From Lagopus muta (lineage: Eukaryota > Chordata > Aves > Galliformes > Phasianidae): a DNA stretch of 64,000 nt. This document shows, one piece after another, positions 1-11,919 of this stretch. Location: NCBI RefSeq assembly GCF_023343835.1, contig NC_064439.1, forward strand, positions 33,430,508 through 33,494,507, written 5' to 3'. Both the position numbers and the translations under genes were made by a program. Under the pieces are notes generated by a model that saw only the letters and a program-made list of their open reading frames with translations, made no database searches and was not told the DNA's origin. Every line of letters starts with the position of its first letter. Within the stretch, counting starts at the first letter, position 1.

Positions 1-3000
1 GCCATCTGGTGCAAGGCAAACAGCACTCATTCGGAGGAGGTTAGCCTTCTGATTAGTTACCACAGCAACAGGTCTGCCAAGTACACTTACAAGTCAAACA
101 TGTGTCAGCAACCACTTTTCACCACTCCATACACATCATAAGCTGGGACACTGAACAGTGGCACGTCCCATCTATGCACTTTTTTTTGCAGCCTTTGTTA
201 TTATTCTGCACATCAGGGGGCTTAAGTTTTGGACAAATATTCCCAAGTCAGAATTTCTCACTCATAAAAGAGCCCATAGGACTTTACATTACATACATCT
301 ACATACATTCATCCAGAATGTATGTCTGGAAAATGGCGGAGAAGAGGTGGTGGGGAAGATAGTACACAGTTCAAGTTCTGCTATTTCACACTGGTTGCAT
401 GCTATGTACTTATTTTAACAAAGAAATGTCAGCAACCAGTTACCTAAAAGTGTTTAAGCTTCCTTGGCTGAAGTTATCAGACAAGAAAAGGGGGCTGGTA
501 CTACAAGCTGTCCCCCTGCCTTTCTATTTTCTCTTCTATTTCCCCCCATTGCCAGGGGTATTTTCCCCAGGCTTGTGCTTAGCTTTACACCCTAGGGCTG
601 CAGTGTGACAGCAGGACCTGGCTGACAGCACTTCAGTTAGTTATCTAGAGACATTATTGCCTCTGTACTGCTCTCCCACAGCTGCCTACTGAAAAGGCAA
701 GGTGCAGAGGTTATGGCTGCCTTCACAGTGCCCCACTGCTTTGTGAATGGCAGCTTGAGGCTGTAAAGCCCTGCTATAGGAGGAACTTGCTAACAAATCA
801 ACACTGGCTGTTTCTGTTTCCCAGATTTTAACCCAACTAGTGACAATAGCAATGAGGACAAGATAGGATTCCAGCTAAGGGCTGGAATAATAGTAACAAT
901 TTGCATTTGCATCCTTCTGTTAAAAGGAAGGAGCACAAAACAGTATTTTCAAAGCTGCTAAGAGTAATCCAGAAAGTCAGGATTTTCTTTAAGCTACTGT
1001 TAGTCTGCTAGGTATAACTATATGGATTCCATACCCAGAGTTGGGCACAGAGTCACTAATGCATTCTGCTTTGCATTTACGGAATGAAAACCTGTTCTCT
1101 GAAATCATAGCCCAGCAGATTAGAGATACCAGAGCTAAGCTGAGCTGTTTACTTCCAGAGAGGCAGCAAGCCACATGTGCAAAAGAAATGGGTATTACCT
1201 AGTTTATTAGTCTGGGAAAGAAGAAACATCAGCTCCTTTAAAGAAATTTCAATGGCAACAAAATGTAAGAGGACAGAATTGATTTAATGCTTTCAGTCTT
1301 ACTCTCAGATGAGAAATCAATTATCCTGCATCATTTAATCTCCTTAAGCAGGTCACAACACAAACTAGAAATTAGAAGCATCATGCCTAATACAAAGAGC
1401 AGCTCTCAGTAGTAGGAACAGCCTCAGAATTTTTAAATTAGAGGAAGGCATAAAAGAGATTTGAGGAGCTCTGAAGAGTTGGCTACACCAGATTTCAGCA
1501 GCCAAATAAACCCTAATATTTTTTCAAAGGTCTTTGTTCATTATTTACCTAGTCAAGATGCAGAGCAGTTACAAGAAAACAAAGCATCACCTCCACAACA
1601 AACATGCATACATGTGCAAAAGCCCCAGAACATCATTTTCCCTGGTTTCCACTTATGGCTCAGTCCAGCCCTTCGCAAGGACAGGGATAAGGAATAGCAC
1701 ATATGCTTAAAATCCCTCCCACGTACATGATGTGTTACTAACAACATTATGAAAAGTATTTCAGTCAGTAAATAAAAAGCCAGCAAGCTTTTAATGTAAG
1801 CCTTCAGAGATTTTGTTGTTTCTCTAGTAGAGAACACATCCCTCTGTACAAACTCTCACCCTCCATCAAGAACAGGGTATTCAGAAACCTTGCACAAAAT
1901 CTGCCTGACATGCTGAAGTTTCAGTTTATCATATACTTTAAACTAAGCTTTTTTTTTTTTTTTTTTAATATCATCCAAGATAGAAAATAACACAAGGCTT
2001 CCAAATCAAGTAAAAGCTAAACCACTCTACTTTTGGATCTGAAGCTCTGGGAATTAAAATTATGCAATGAAAGGTGCTTCCCATCTGAGCTCACTGCAGG
2101 TTGGGAAAGCTAAGCAAGGATGTGTTTGTCCCTGCAGCTTCTTACTGATCTTCTTAGTTAACTTCCTGAGTAAAACTGTGGACATAATCAAGCACAGATG
2201 TAAGAGCAGAACCAGGATAGCTAAAGAAAGATCATTATGTCACAGTTGTTTTTCTTGAACACCAGGAGAAAAGTAGGGCACAGAACGTAAGCATTATGAT
2301 TGGCTTTCAGGAAAAGCTAAAATTATCCAGGATTATATGAAAATAATGAGGCTGTTTTGGGTTTATTTCATGGTTTGTTTTTGTTTTTGCAAAAGCTTTA
2401 CAGTGAGGCTGAGATACTTTTAAGACAACATTAAATTCAGAGTAACTATTCTGGATATTCTTTAATGAACCTTGAAAGTGTGAATTAACTTTGTGATAAG
2501 AGGAGAACCCACAAAAAGAATCAGCTGAAGCAGTGATTTCTAACCCAAGTCAGACCAAGAACCCGCCGCCTTACAACATGCAGTACCTGTAGCAGTGGCT
2601 GCCAGTTTTCTGCCAAGGAATCAGATGCCAAAGGATTGAGACAACAAAGCCTTCTGCAATTCTCAAATCACTCTTCTGTGCCTTACTGCACTTGCCCTAG
2701 CTTCACTCCTTTTCCCAGAAACATCCCAAAGCAGTGAGCTCTCTCCACCCTGCTGATAGCTGCCATTTCAGGCTGAGATCTCTGGATTAAGAGGTAGGCT
2801 CTCCAGCAACAGATACTGTGGTTTGGAGAGCACATATGACAAAGGCACTTGTAATTTAATGGTTGACCTGTAACACCTATTTTTATGTGGAATTCTCAAA
2901 CATGCCATAGATCATTTTTGTCCTAAGTATCATGAACAATACGTTATCATAGCAGTGCAATACGTACTTCACACTGCAGTTTTATGATCCCATCATAAAC

Positions 3001-6000
3001 ACCTCAATACCAGAAACATTGTTGATAGCACAGACGTAAGATATTATAAAGCAAAGACTTGAAACCCAGTAAAGCAATTTCCTTTAGCTTCAACACCATT
3101 TGCTGTGTCAGTTGATTTCAGAGAAGAAAGCTTCAGAAAACACTTAAGATTGTAAACACTGTTCCTGAAGCTTTGCCAAAAGCCTTCTTGTGTCACTGCA
3201 ACACTTATCAAGGATTCTCAAATAAAAGGAGCTCTGAAGTACACAAAACAGCAACTCCTATTGTAATTGCTAGGTCATAGCTCTGAATGACAGACTGCTG
3301 TATGTAAAAAAAAAAAAGAAAAAAAGAAAAAAAAAGTGTTTTCATCTGTAACCAGAAAACAAGAAATGTGGGGAGAAGGCTACAAGCTGCAAGAGGAACA
3401 ATCCAGTACGTGCTCACAACACCGTTGAGCCATCTCCACTTTTTCAAGTGCAGCATCTTACAGACAAGCAGCAAAGGTTTGTTTCTTCATGGAAATAGAG
3501 CTTGCAGTTTGCACAGAAGCCGGTTGCTGAGTGCTACTGAAGTTCCAATACCTCTTCTCCCATCAGAGGAGGAGCAGCTGCTCATGTCTGCTCCCCTGTA
3601 AGTAGCTAGCTGGCTCCTGCTGACACTGCAGAAGCATGCCCCAGGGACTAACAACCAGACACAGCTGAGGGTAAGACAGGCAGTTATTTCCTAAGAAATT
3701 TCTTCATTTTCACAGAAGAACTTGAATGACAGCAAATGGTAATGAGGTTGCAGCAGCTTCTGAAATCTGCTGCTGATATTGCACTTTTAAAAAATTTTTA
3801 AGTTCAATTTCAGAAATGTAACATAGCTACCAAGAAAAGCATTAAAACGAATTCACTCCATGTAAATCTACGCACAGCACACCAAATAAGTCATCTTGGC
3901 CTTGCAGCTTTAATACTCTGCTGGCACTAATTGTCTACAGTATGTTTACTTGAAGTTATTTTTATGAAATATTTTCAAAATCTAAACAGAAGATAATGCA
4001 TATTTCACAGTATTCACCGACTCCAAACTCCTACTGAATACAAGCAAAACATTTGGCCTTCACTTTAGAAGTAGGTTGGTATCCATTAAAAAAGCTTAAA
4101 TTTGAAGTATTTGGCCAGTAATCAGGGTCAAGCTTTATTTCATGCTTTTATGCTTTCATTTCCCAGCCAGATGTTCAGTGAGCATGCTAAATACTGCAAA
4201 TGATTATAAAACCTGATATACCCATTCCAAGTCTCAATTCTACTCTTCCCAGCAGCATTCACATTGTAATTCTATTTGGTTGGCTGTTACCAACCAGATC
4301 CTGAATCTTAAGCAGTAATGCCTCAAGGGTCAACTTTATAAGCCATTAGACATTCTTGGCCTTGGATGCAAGAATTGTCTATGCTCCCCACGTAGTTAAT
4401 GGGGGAAGATAGGCACCTCTGACTGATAAGGCATCTACCCTAACAGAACATGAACTATATAAATATGATGAATTACTCTAAAGTGCCTTGTGCTCTGGTG
4501 ACTGTAGGAGAAATCAAGATGCTCAGCACACAAACAATGTCAGGCAAGACAAATTTTCTAGAGCAAAAAGGAAAAAAAAAGTTTATGTAAACTCATAACT
4601 GGTAAGATGACTTGTTAATTATTCCCTCACAATAACCAGGACAGGCAACAAGCATAAGAACAAGTGGAAGTAGCATCCTATGCCGTTCTACTGTGACTGC
4701 CACAGAACTGAAGAATAAATAGGTTCAAGAAAACTAGACATTGTGAAGGAGGGGAAAAAAAACGCTGTTTAAAACAAAATATGAAAACTACACATCATGT
4801 AAGCCACTTGCCATAAAATACCAAATGCTGGAACGCAAAAACTCCACCCCTGCATATCTTCACGTAGCACAATCACTGTACAGAAATCCTTGCTGTGTAT
4901 AATAAAGCAGTCTTCTAATACTTACATGCAACGCTAGATTGCAGAGAAAATTTTCATCAAGCTAATTGAGGATCTTGAACACAACTCCCCCCAAGCTTCC
5001 CCATCCCTCCTCAGCACATTACAGCAATACTGATTTTATACAATTTGGTTTACCTCATATCCCTACAAAAGCTATGGCAGTATTTTTAAATCCAAGTATT
5101 CTGTACAAAAACCCATTTTAGTGCTGGAAGAATAAAGGCTAAATCCTTCTAAGAGATACCTCACCCACTCATTCAGGCCCATGGATGATGACTAAGCTTC
5201 TTCCTCTTTAGAGAGGGTTCAAACACACAAGACAGAGCTGAAATCCTCATCATCTCCACACCATGAAGATTCAGCAGCAGAATGTTTACCTCACATTTCT
5301 TTTTTCTTTTTTTAAAAGTCACTTTATTACTTAAGACTCAGATAACTTCTGTGCTACCTGTGAAAATACAGCAAAGGTGCAAAAAAATAAGACAAATTCT
5401 ACAATTCAGGCAGTAGCAAAGCTGGCAAGTAACACAAAATGTTCTTTAGGACATACTGACCTGCATGTTAGCATGCTCCTTCCTTCCTGAAAATGGGAAA
5501 AAAAAATTTGCTACATTTTTTCTTTAGATGACTCTCAACACCTGAGGTGAAGAAAATGCAATCTCTTCACAAACCAATGCATGTAAGGAAGTGAAGGACG
5601 CTACCTCTGCAGAACAACAAAACTATTTGGAAAATAGTACCTTATCTTCTAGAACACTGCTAATATAAAAATGAGAAGGTCTGATATTTAACTCCTATTT
5701 TTTTGTTTGTTTTCCTTCAGTGATGCAAACGGTTATTTTAGTATTCTCCTTTAGAAAAGCAGAATCAGCATAGGACAGCCATTCTTCTCATTCAGCTTCG
5801 TATGAGTTTCTCAGCTGTCTTACAAGGTGTTGATGCTTTCTAGTGGATATTTCAAAATCTGCAGAAAGCAAGCAATGCCAGCACACTGCTTTACAAGCAG
5901 CAAGGTACAAAAAAGAAGGTCAAATAATTGATTAAGTCAGACTAGAAGTCATATGTAAAAGTCACTGAATGTGATCTGAAGAAATAAAGCACAGAAAGGC

Positions 6001-6336
6001 ACTGTAATGGATTTTGATTTTCAAGATGTTTGATACCTGGAAAACTTGTTTCATTTCTCAAAAAATAAGTTAATACAAAATTAAAAAACAAAACGTGCAA
6101 GTCTTCATTGCACAACAGTAAGTACAATTTCAATCTTACAAATAGTTTAAAATATATATTTTTTTAACGTAAACAACTGAAATTCTCTTTTAATATAAAA
6201 AGTGTGGGTTTGTTTTTTTGTCATTTCTCTTCCGCCAATGGCAGCTGTCAACTCCAAAACACAGAATCAAGACGACAAGAGAACCAGACAGTCTAAGTCA
6301 TTGCCATTTGTGTCAAAAAAATTATGTCATCCTTTC
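1..6336. other. noncoding: FKBP14 3' UTR and downstream sequence
   Basis: No exon is supported here. The right-hand part, read on the minus strand, must hold the FKBP14 3' UTR because the stop codon is at 6339-6337. The first canonical AATAAA on the minus strand is at 5328-5323 (TTTATT on the plus strand), about 1.0 kb past the stop. Further copies lie at 4139-4134 and near 1204. The remainder is AT-rich with short homopolymers, such as 18 T at 1949-1966 and an A-rich run near 3307-3336. The open frames of 60-103 codons have no recognisable domain or splice context. The largest, at 6202-6513, is the antisense of FKBP14 exon 4. Confidence 0.6.
5323..5328 (-). terminator. candidate FKBP14 poly(A) signal
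   Basis: AATAAA on the minus strand, the first canonical hexamer after the FKBP14 stop at 6337, giving a 3' UTR of about 1.0 kb. A purine-rich A/G stretch follows in the minus sense instead of a clear GU-rich element, so this is only a candidate. Further downstream copies could be used instead. Confidence 0.3.
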
Positions 6337-6495
6337 CTACAGCTCATCATGCTTGTATGTGAATTCCCTTGCAGATATAAACCCATCACTGTCTTCATCT
6401 TCTTTATCAAATATGTCTTCAACCAAAGCATCATGCTGGGTGTCATTTACCACTGCTCCATGCTTCTCAAATTCTTTCTTCAAGTAAATTTTCAC
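6337..6495 (-). CDS. FKBP14: FKBP14 coding exon 4 (second EF-hand, KHDEL, stop)
   Basis: Begins VKIYLKKEFEKHGAVVNDTQ, then the second EF-hand loop DKEDEDSDGFIS, then REFTYKHDEL and TAG at 6339-6337. KHDEL is an ER-retrieval tetrapeptide-class signal. This exon is too short and on the wrong strand to be seen as a long open frame; it was found from its reverse complement and phase. Confidence 0.95.
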   Translation of the reverse strand: MKIYLKKEFEKHGAVVNDTQHDALVEDIFDKEDEDSDGFISAREFTYKHDEL

Positions 6496-9400
6496 CTATT
6501 AGATAAAAGATGAGAGTTAATGTCTTCATATTTAAGATAATTGATTACTGGAATGTAAGAGACAGAGTTGGGATGGCAGTATTAAACTATTAATAGTTAT
6601 CTTCCTTCCTACGCCACAACAGAAGGAAACTTGTCTAACTAGATTCTTCGGCCCTGCTTGGTGATGAAAGAAAATAAAGCTAGCAAACTAGTTGCCATGG
6701 CTTTATTGTACGACTGAAAACTGTGCCAAGAAGGTATGTCATCTGATGTCTGTATGTAGTATATGTAGTGTGAACGGGTAGGCAAAAATTATAGCTACCA
6801 ATTGGTCAGAACTAAAACAGCATTCTCATGTCTTAGCAATTTGTCAAACTAGCAGATGTAAACCCAAACAGCAACCCCAAAATGATACAGAAATCTATCC
6901 ATAATCTTCACATTTACTGCTCTAATGGCAACACATTACAATGTCTTACTAGAAATCTCAAGGCTCTGAAGGACAAATAGATTCAAGGCAGTTTTTGAAT
7001 GGAGAGCTAGAACAGTTATGTACACCAAGCCATTTACTAACGGCAAGCAATTTTTACTGAGTTTAACTACCAAGAGCCTAAGTGTTCTGAATCACAAAGC
7101 TTTCTATCAGAGTATTAATAGCAATGCATCTCCAGAATATTAATAGCAACACATCCCTTCATTAAATAGACAGAACCTGTTTAACAGAAACTGCAAGAGT
7201 GGACTGTTAACAGGAAGATAAATGGGTCACACTTCAGGTCTGTTTTATTCATTTCACATTCCAGTGTGTGTTGTGGTCATTACTCATGTTTCTAATATGC
7301 ATGTTGAAAACACTGACACTGCCTAGCTGCTGTGCATTACAAAAAGATAACCCTCCTAAGGACTGACAAACTGAACCAGTCCCTAAATAAAAAATGATGC
7401 TGGAACAGGCTGCCCAGGGAGGTGGTTAAGTCACTATCCCTGGAAGTTCTCAAGAAATCTTTAGACATAGTACTTAGGGACATGGTTTAGTGGAGAAATA
7501 TTGGTGGTAGGTGGACAGTTGGACTAGAAGACCTTGGAGATCCTTCCCAGTCTTGGTAATTCTATGAACTTAGTGGTTTATCCTAACTTCTCATGGATAA
7601 CATCCACACAGCGTAAAAACAGAAGCCTGAAAATAAAAGGCAACAAGAATAATGCAGAATAGTGCTCCATAAATGTTCTTCAGGCAGTAAAAGCTACAAA
7701 ACAGGACTGCTTTACAGTAGGTGATCTTCAAAATCTAGTTTATTAGTAAAGCAGCAACTAACTCAAAAAAAAACAAACAACCAAACCTTGAAGTTTTATT
7801 TCTAAGATGTTTTACTTCATGAAGTTTTCCGTAAGTGTGGGGTGCAGTTCCATCACATGCCTATGCCGCAGCTTGCAAAACCCACTTGTAGACTCCTCAA
7901 TTCAGCAGCTCAAGATCCAAGGCTCAGCTTGGTACAGCATAGCCGTGCATCTTCAGCTTTTATTGAAAGCTAAGCTTCCAAGCTTTACCTTATCTTTTCA
8001 TTTTTACTACATAATTCTGTTAAATTTGCTTGCAAGAAAAGTAACCCACTCACCTCTTGCTTGGACAGCTTCCAGTCATCATTAAGATCCATCTCTTGAA
8101 ACGACTCATGAGACCTGGGTCCATTCCTAATTTCTAGAAGGTCAATATTGAAGATCAGTGTGCTCTCAGGTGGAATTTTTCCTGTACAGAACAAAGTTAG
8201 AAAGATACACGTTTAGTGCACCATGAAAGCCACATGCTTCAGAGTAATCCCATTATTTCAAAGCAACCTGCATTTTGAGCCAAAATGAATAAGCATCTGT
8301 GACAGTGTTAAGTACAACTATTTTAGATTGTAGCTCAGACCCTGAGCAGCCCTTGCAACACATGTGCAAGTTCAGATGCAACCAGCTTCGTTGAAAGCTA
8401 GCGTGTACTCTTGTGAGCTCCTATTCAGTAACTCATCACAGACTTATGAGACAAGATTCTTGAACCACTTTTTGAGCCAAACCAAATCTGAGCAGAAAGC
8501 AGTGAAATAGACCATAAAGTTAAGTGGCCACTGTTTCAGTACACAGCTCAGACCAATGGACAGCAAGGCAAGTAGTGCATCAGATGGACTGAATGCTACC
8601 TCTGTCAGTGGTATCCTGGCACTTCTTGACAAGAAAAGCAGAAGGGCAGCAATGCTGTCAGTATCCTATGGCTGTCTCTGAATTGTAGCACAAAAAGCAC
8701 TGAACTACTTCCAAACACACAGCAGAAACTGGGCACATAAGCCTGCTCATAAGGTTATTAACATCATTCCATTTTGATGCAAGTCAATACATTAATAATT
8801 TTCTGATAGTGCCAGAGAACATTTCATTATTACCATCTCTAGAGTTTATCAGTCTCTAGCTTTTTCAATAGCATGATACATCCTCACCCTAATGGCTGAT
8901 GCTACTGTCAAAGACTATTTAGCTCTGAACTTTGCTCCTCTGCCTTTTGGTCCTATTTAACCTCTCTATTTCTATATTGGATAAAGGCACTCCAAAAATA
9001 CGTGCATGCCTTGAAATAAGGAGAAAATTAATCCTCACTTAACTGTTTGGAAGCTGTGATGTTTATTCCTGCAGTTCAGAATATATTTAACAAGCTAATA
9101 GATCTCCAGAATGAATAAATGTACAGAATCTTCTGGAAATATAGGCCACGGTGGCCTGCACGGGGTTTGGAACATAAGTAAATTTTTTTCCTGAGGGTTG
9201 CAGAATAAGGCATGTGACTCATCATTCAGGGCAGAGAGCAAGAAAGGCACCAGGTGGGAAGCTAGTGAACTGAGTGTTCAGTGGAAAGTATGAAGAAAAC
9301 AGAATTCTTCAACAGCACAGCAACATAAGGTTCATATGTTCAAATACTTCAGTGTTTTCCCAAAGCACTGCAGCTAGCAGTGTTTACTAGTTCAGCCTTC

Positions 9401-11919
9401 TTGCATTAAATGCATAAGTGAGGCTTGCAAGCCTTTAATATGTAAAGCACTACAGTTGCCTTCAGTCAAAGCAATTAGGCCTGTAATTACCAGGTGAGCT
9501 CTACAGCATTTAATGGTGTTTTTTTTTTTTTTGTAGAAAAAGACTTACAGCTGTGCCGTGCATAAAGCAGAAAAAGTAACATTCCTGCATCATTTAAACT
9601 GTCACTCATTTAACCACACATTCCAGTCTTGACCTTCTCATTAAAAGAAGGTTTGTCTGAAAATGTTTGAAAGGGGAGAAAAGTACTGCCAGCAGCACAC
9701 AGGTTGAGAGAAAACATTACAAGCCATGCTTTTATCTGCCTGCACATCATTCAGTACATTTCTGGTAGATATCAGCTTGCTTGTTAATGTTCCCACATAT
9801 CTTATTTTGGGTAACAGGCACAGCTGCCCAAAGTTGTAAGAAGGAAAGAATGAAGTGCCCCTATATGGAGAAATAAATGGTGAGTTTTCATTGTAACATT
9901 TAAGAACATAAGAGGATGAACAGAACTGGAGGTTCTTCAGCTTCCTAGAAGAAACCCACAAAAAAGAACAAGGCTTGCACATGCACATTCATGGAATTAT
10001 TATCACAAACACAGATGCAACAACCAAAGTGTTAACTATAGTAGCCACTTCAAGCTTGACTGAAAATAAGTAATAAAGCAGAGCACTGCTGAGCTCAGCA
10101 CTAACAGAAGTAACACTCAGAATGTACAGCACAGCTGCTGTCACGAATTCCTCTCCTGCATTCACCACTTAAGACACTTAATGAGTATTTTCTGCAGAAA
10201 ACAAGTTTTTGAGAAACAGCACCCCACTCCAATAATTTCCCTTAATTAATGATATCAACACAGAAAACTTGCTAACCTCTTCAGTCAAAATCAGTAAAAT
10301 TAATAGAGATTAAAAACAATTTAAGCAAGAGGAGTTCAGGCATTTTACCTTTCCCTTCTTTTCCATAAGCAAGGGCTGGTGGAATAGTTAGCTTCCGCTT
10401 CTCCCCCACACACATGTCCTTCAAACCTTTGTCCCAGCCTTTGATGGCTTCTCTTATGCCAAGTGTAAACCACATAGGTTGCCCATTGTTATGTTTGTGA
10501 CTGGAAAAGAATGGAATAAAACACAATCTTTAAACAGCAAGTTCCATAAAAGGCAAATGGGACAGACCAAAAACACTCACACTTATGCAATAAAAAAAAA
10601 ATAAAAGCCTATATGGTATCTTAGTATTTCTCAAATGAAAGTTCTAAACTTTTAAAGTCCTTAGAAGTTATGTCTTGCATGACAAGGCGCCTTAAGAACT
10701 GCAAAGGAATGAAACAGCACATACAGGGTGCACTCATGACAACGCTGAGAAACCTGGATCCTCATCTTCACTTTCCTGATCATTTATTTTGCTTTGAAAC
10801 TGATCAGACTAGAAAGGCATTTATGCTTGGAAGTTATGTTCAAGGCTATGTAAGCCCTTTGTAAATCGCAAGTCACAAATCAGCTTGGCCATGGCTGCAG
10901 TATACCTTGTAACATGCTTAGAAGAGTCAGTCACATCTCTTCTGAAAAAGCCAGAGGAAGAAAAAACGACTACACAACAGATACCTAGAAAAAGAGAAAT
11001 AAATGCATGCAGAACACTTAGACAGACGACCCCCTTTTCAAATATAACCAGGTGGTACAACACAACCACTTCCAATTTATTGACAGGTACAGAATTTTAA
11101 CTACAGCCCAAAGCTCCATTTCTAGTCATGCAAGAAAGGTGCTGAACACGACATAAGAGCACTTACAGGAGTTAGTTAGCAGCAAAATCTTAAAGCGTCA
11201 CTACAACTCCTTTGAGAGAGACGGGTTAGCTACAAGAGAAAATTAGTGAGATTTTAATTTGCGTCTGCAGGACCGTGAACATGCAAAGCGTTGTCTGTTT
11301 TGGCTGCTATTTAAAATGACTTCCACAAGTGATTCCAGTGCAGCCTGCGGCCTCATAAGCATCTCGCTGTCTCCCACTATTAGCACCCCATCGCTTCACA
11401 GGAAAGGCACCATTAGCAAGGGATTTGCAGGCTCCTCCTCGTATTTGCATCGCAGTTGCCCTCAGAATGCGATGTCTGGGCCGGGTACGGAACACCACTT
11501 ACAGCACATCAGAATCTAAAAGGCAGCAGCGTCTGCCAGCGATGCAAGCTTCCTGGCTGCCAGCTCTGAGGTGATAGCAAAGCTCTCGTCTAGCTTGTTT
11601 CATCCTCTTGCACCACACACTTACACGCACACACACACACACGCGCGCACACACACGCGCGCACACACACGCGCGCGCATATACATCCTATTCACAAAGC
11701 TGGCCCCGCGCCCCGGGAAACTCACGTGGAGTGGAACATGGAGCCGTCGCTCTGCAGGAAGCCCTCGTAGTGCACCAGCATCATGTCCCCCCACTTGGTC
11801 CTCCGGTGGCACAGGAACGGCTTCTGCAGCACCTCCACCTTCACGTCGGCCGCGGGGATGAGGGCCGCGGCCGCGCAGCCCAGCAGGACGCCCAGCAGGG
11901 CGGCCCGCAGCGCCGCCAT
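6337..11919 (-). CDS. FKBP14: FKBP14, ER-lumen peptidyl-prolyl cis-trans isomerase (complete, 4 coding exons)
   Basis: Join, minus strand: 11919-11726, 10500-10349, 8181-8054, 6495-6337 (194+152+128+159 = 633 nt, 210 codons plus TAG). All three introns have GT donors and AG acceptors and the phase closes exactly. The human protein is 211 residues. The protein has an N-terminal signal peptide of about 20 residues (MAALRAALLGVLLGC...), an FKBP domain over roughly residues 30-135 (VHYEGF, GWDKGL, KRKLTIPPALAYGKEGKGK) and two EF-hands (DLNDDWKLS and DKEDEDSDGFIS). It ends in KHDEL, an ER-retrieval signal. A sequon NDT sits at N175, where human FKBP14 has NES. Known role of the family: proline isomerisation during collagen folding in the ER; human loss causes kyphoscoliotic Ehlers-Danlos syndrome. 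It shares a CpG-rich promoter region with PLEKHA8, head to head. The start codon context has G at -3 and +4. Confidence 0.96.
7398..7567 (+). mobile_element. CR1-type LINE 3' fragment
   Basis: Contains the typical CR1 3' sequence: 'tggaacaggctgcccaggga', then a 'ctggaagttctcaagaaatc'-like stretch, then 'ggactagaagaccttggaga', ending 'ttctatgaa'. It lies within FKBP14 intron 3 (8053-6496), in sense orientation on the plus strand and so antisense to FKBP14. Diverged and 5'-truncated. Confidence 0.8.
8054..8181 (-). CDS. FKBP14: FKBP14 coding exon 3 (end of FKBP domain, first EF-hand)
   Basis: Acceptor TGTACAG precedes 8181. Encodes GKIPPESTLIFNIDLLEIRN and then the first EF-hand loop DLNDDWKLSKQE. 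Ends in phase 0 with donor GTGAGT from 8053. The peptide is nearly identical to human FKBP14. Confidence 0.95.
10349..10500 (-). CDS. FKBP14: FKBP14 coding exon 2 (core of FKBP domain)
   Basis: Acceptor TTTTCCAG precedes 10500. The exon encodes HKHNNGQPMWFTLGI, GWDKGLKDMCVGEKRKL and IPPALAYGKEGK, the FKBP core with the tryptophan of the hydrophobic pocket (GWD). It ends in phase 1 with donor GTAAAA from 10348. Confidence 0.95.
11622..11686. repeat. 65-bp alternating pyrimidine-purine tract (CA/CG, TG/CG)
   Basis: Every step from 11622 to 11686 alternates pyrimidine and purine without a break. Blocks of CACACA are interspersed with three CGCGCG-type blocks, ending in ATATACAT. It lies in FKBP14 intron 1, with 39 bp between the exon-1 boundary at 11726 and the end of the tract, at the edge of the CpG island. 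Such tracts are classic Z-DNA formers and are prone to length variation. Confidence 0.95.
11726..11919 (-). CDS. FKBP14: FKBP14 coding exon 1 (signal peptide, start of FKBP domain)
   Basis: ATG at 11919-11917. Encodes a hydrophobic Ala/Leu-rich leader, then VKVEVLQKPFLCHRRTKWGD and MMLVHYEGFL, matching the FKBP14 N-terminal domain. Ends in phase 2 inside the Thr codon of STH. The donor GTGAGT reads down from 11725. The exon is very GC-rich, being part of the CpG island, and lies next to the CA/CG tract at 11622-11686. Confidence 0.95.

Noticed and set aside
2540-2660. Possible minus-strand exon with a CAG|GTACTG-like donor left of FKBP14
   Set aside because: No acceptor or recognisable peptide; nothing resembling SCRN1, which follows FKBP14 in human, could be read.
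7096-7152. Short imperfect direct repeat 'tattaatagcaa'
   Set aside because: Only two diverged short copies; consistent with chance or a small old duplication.
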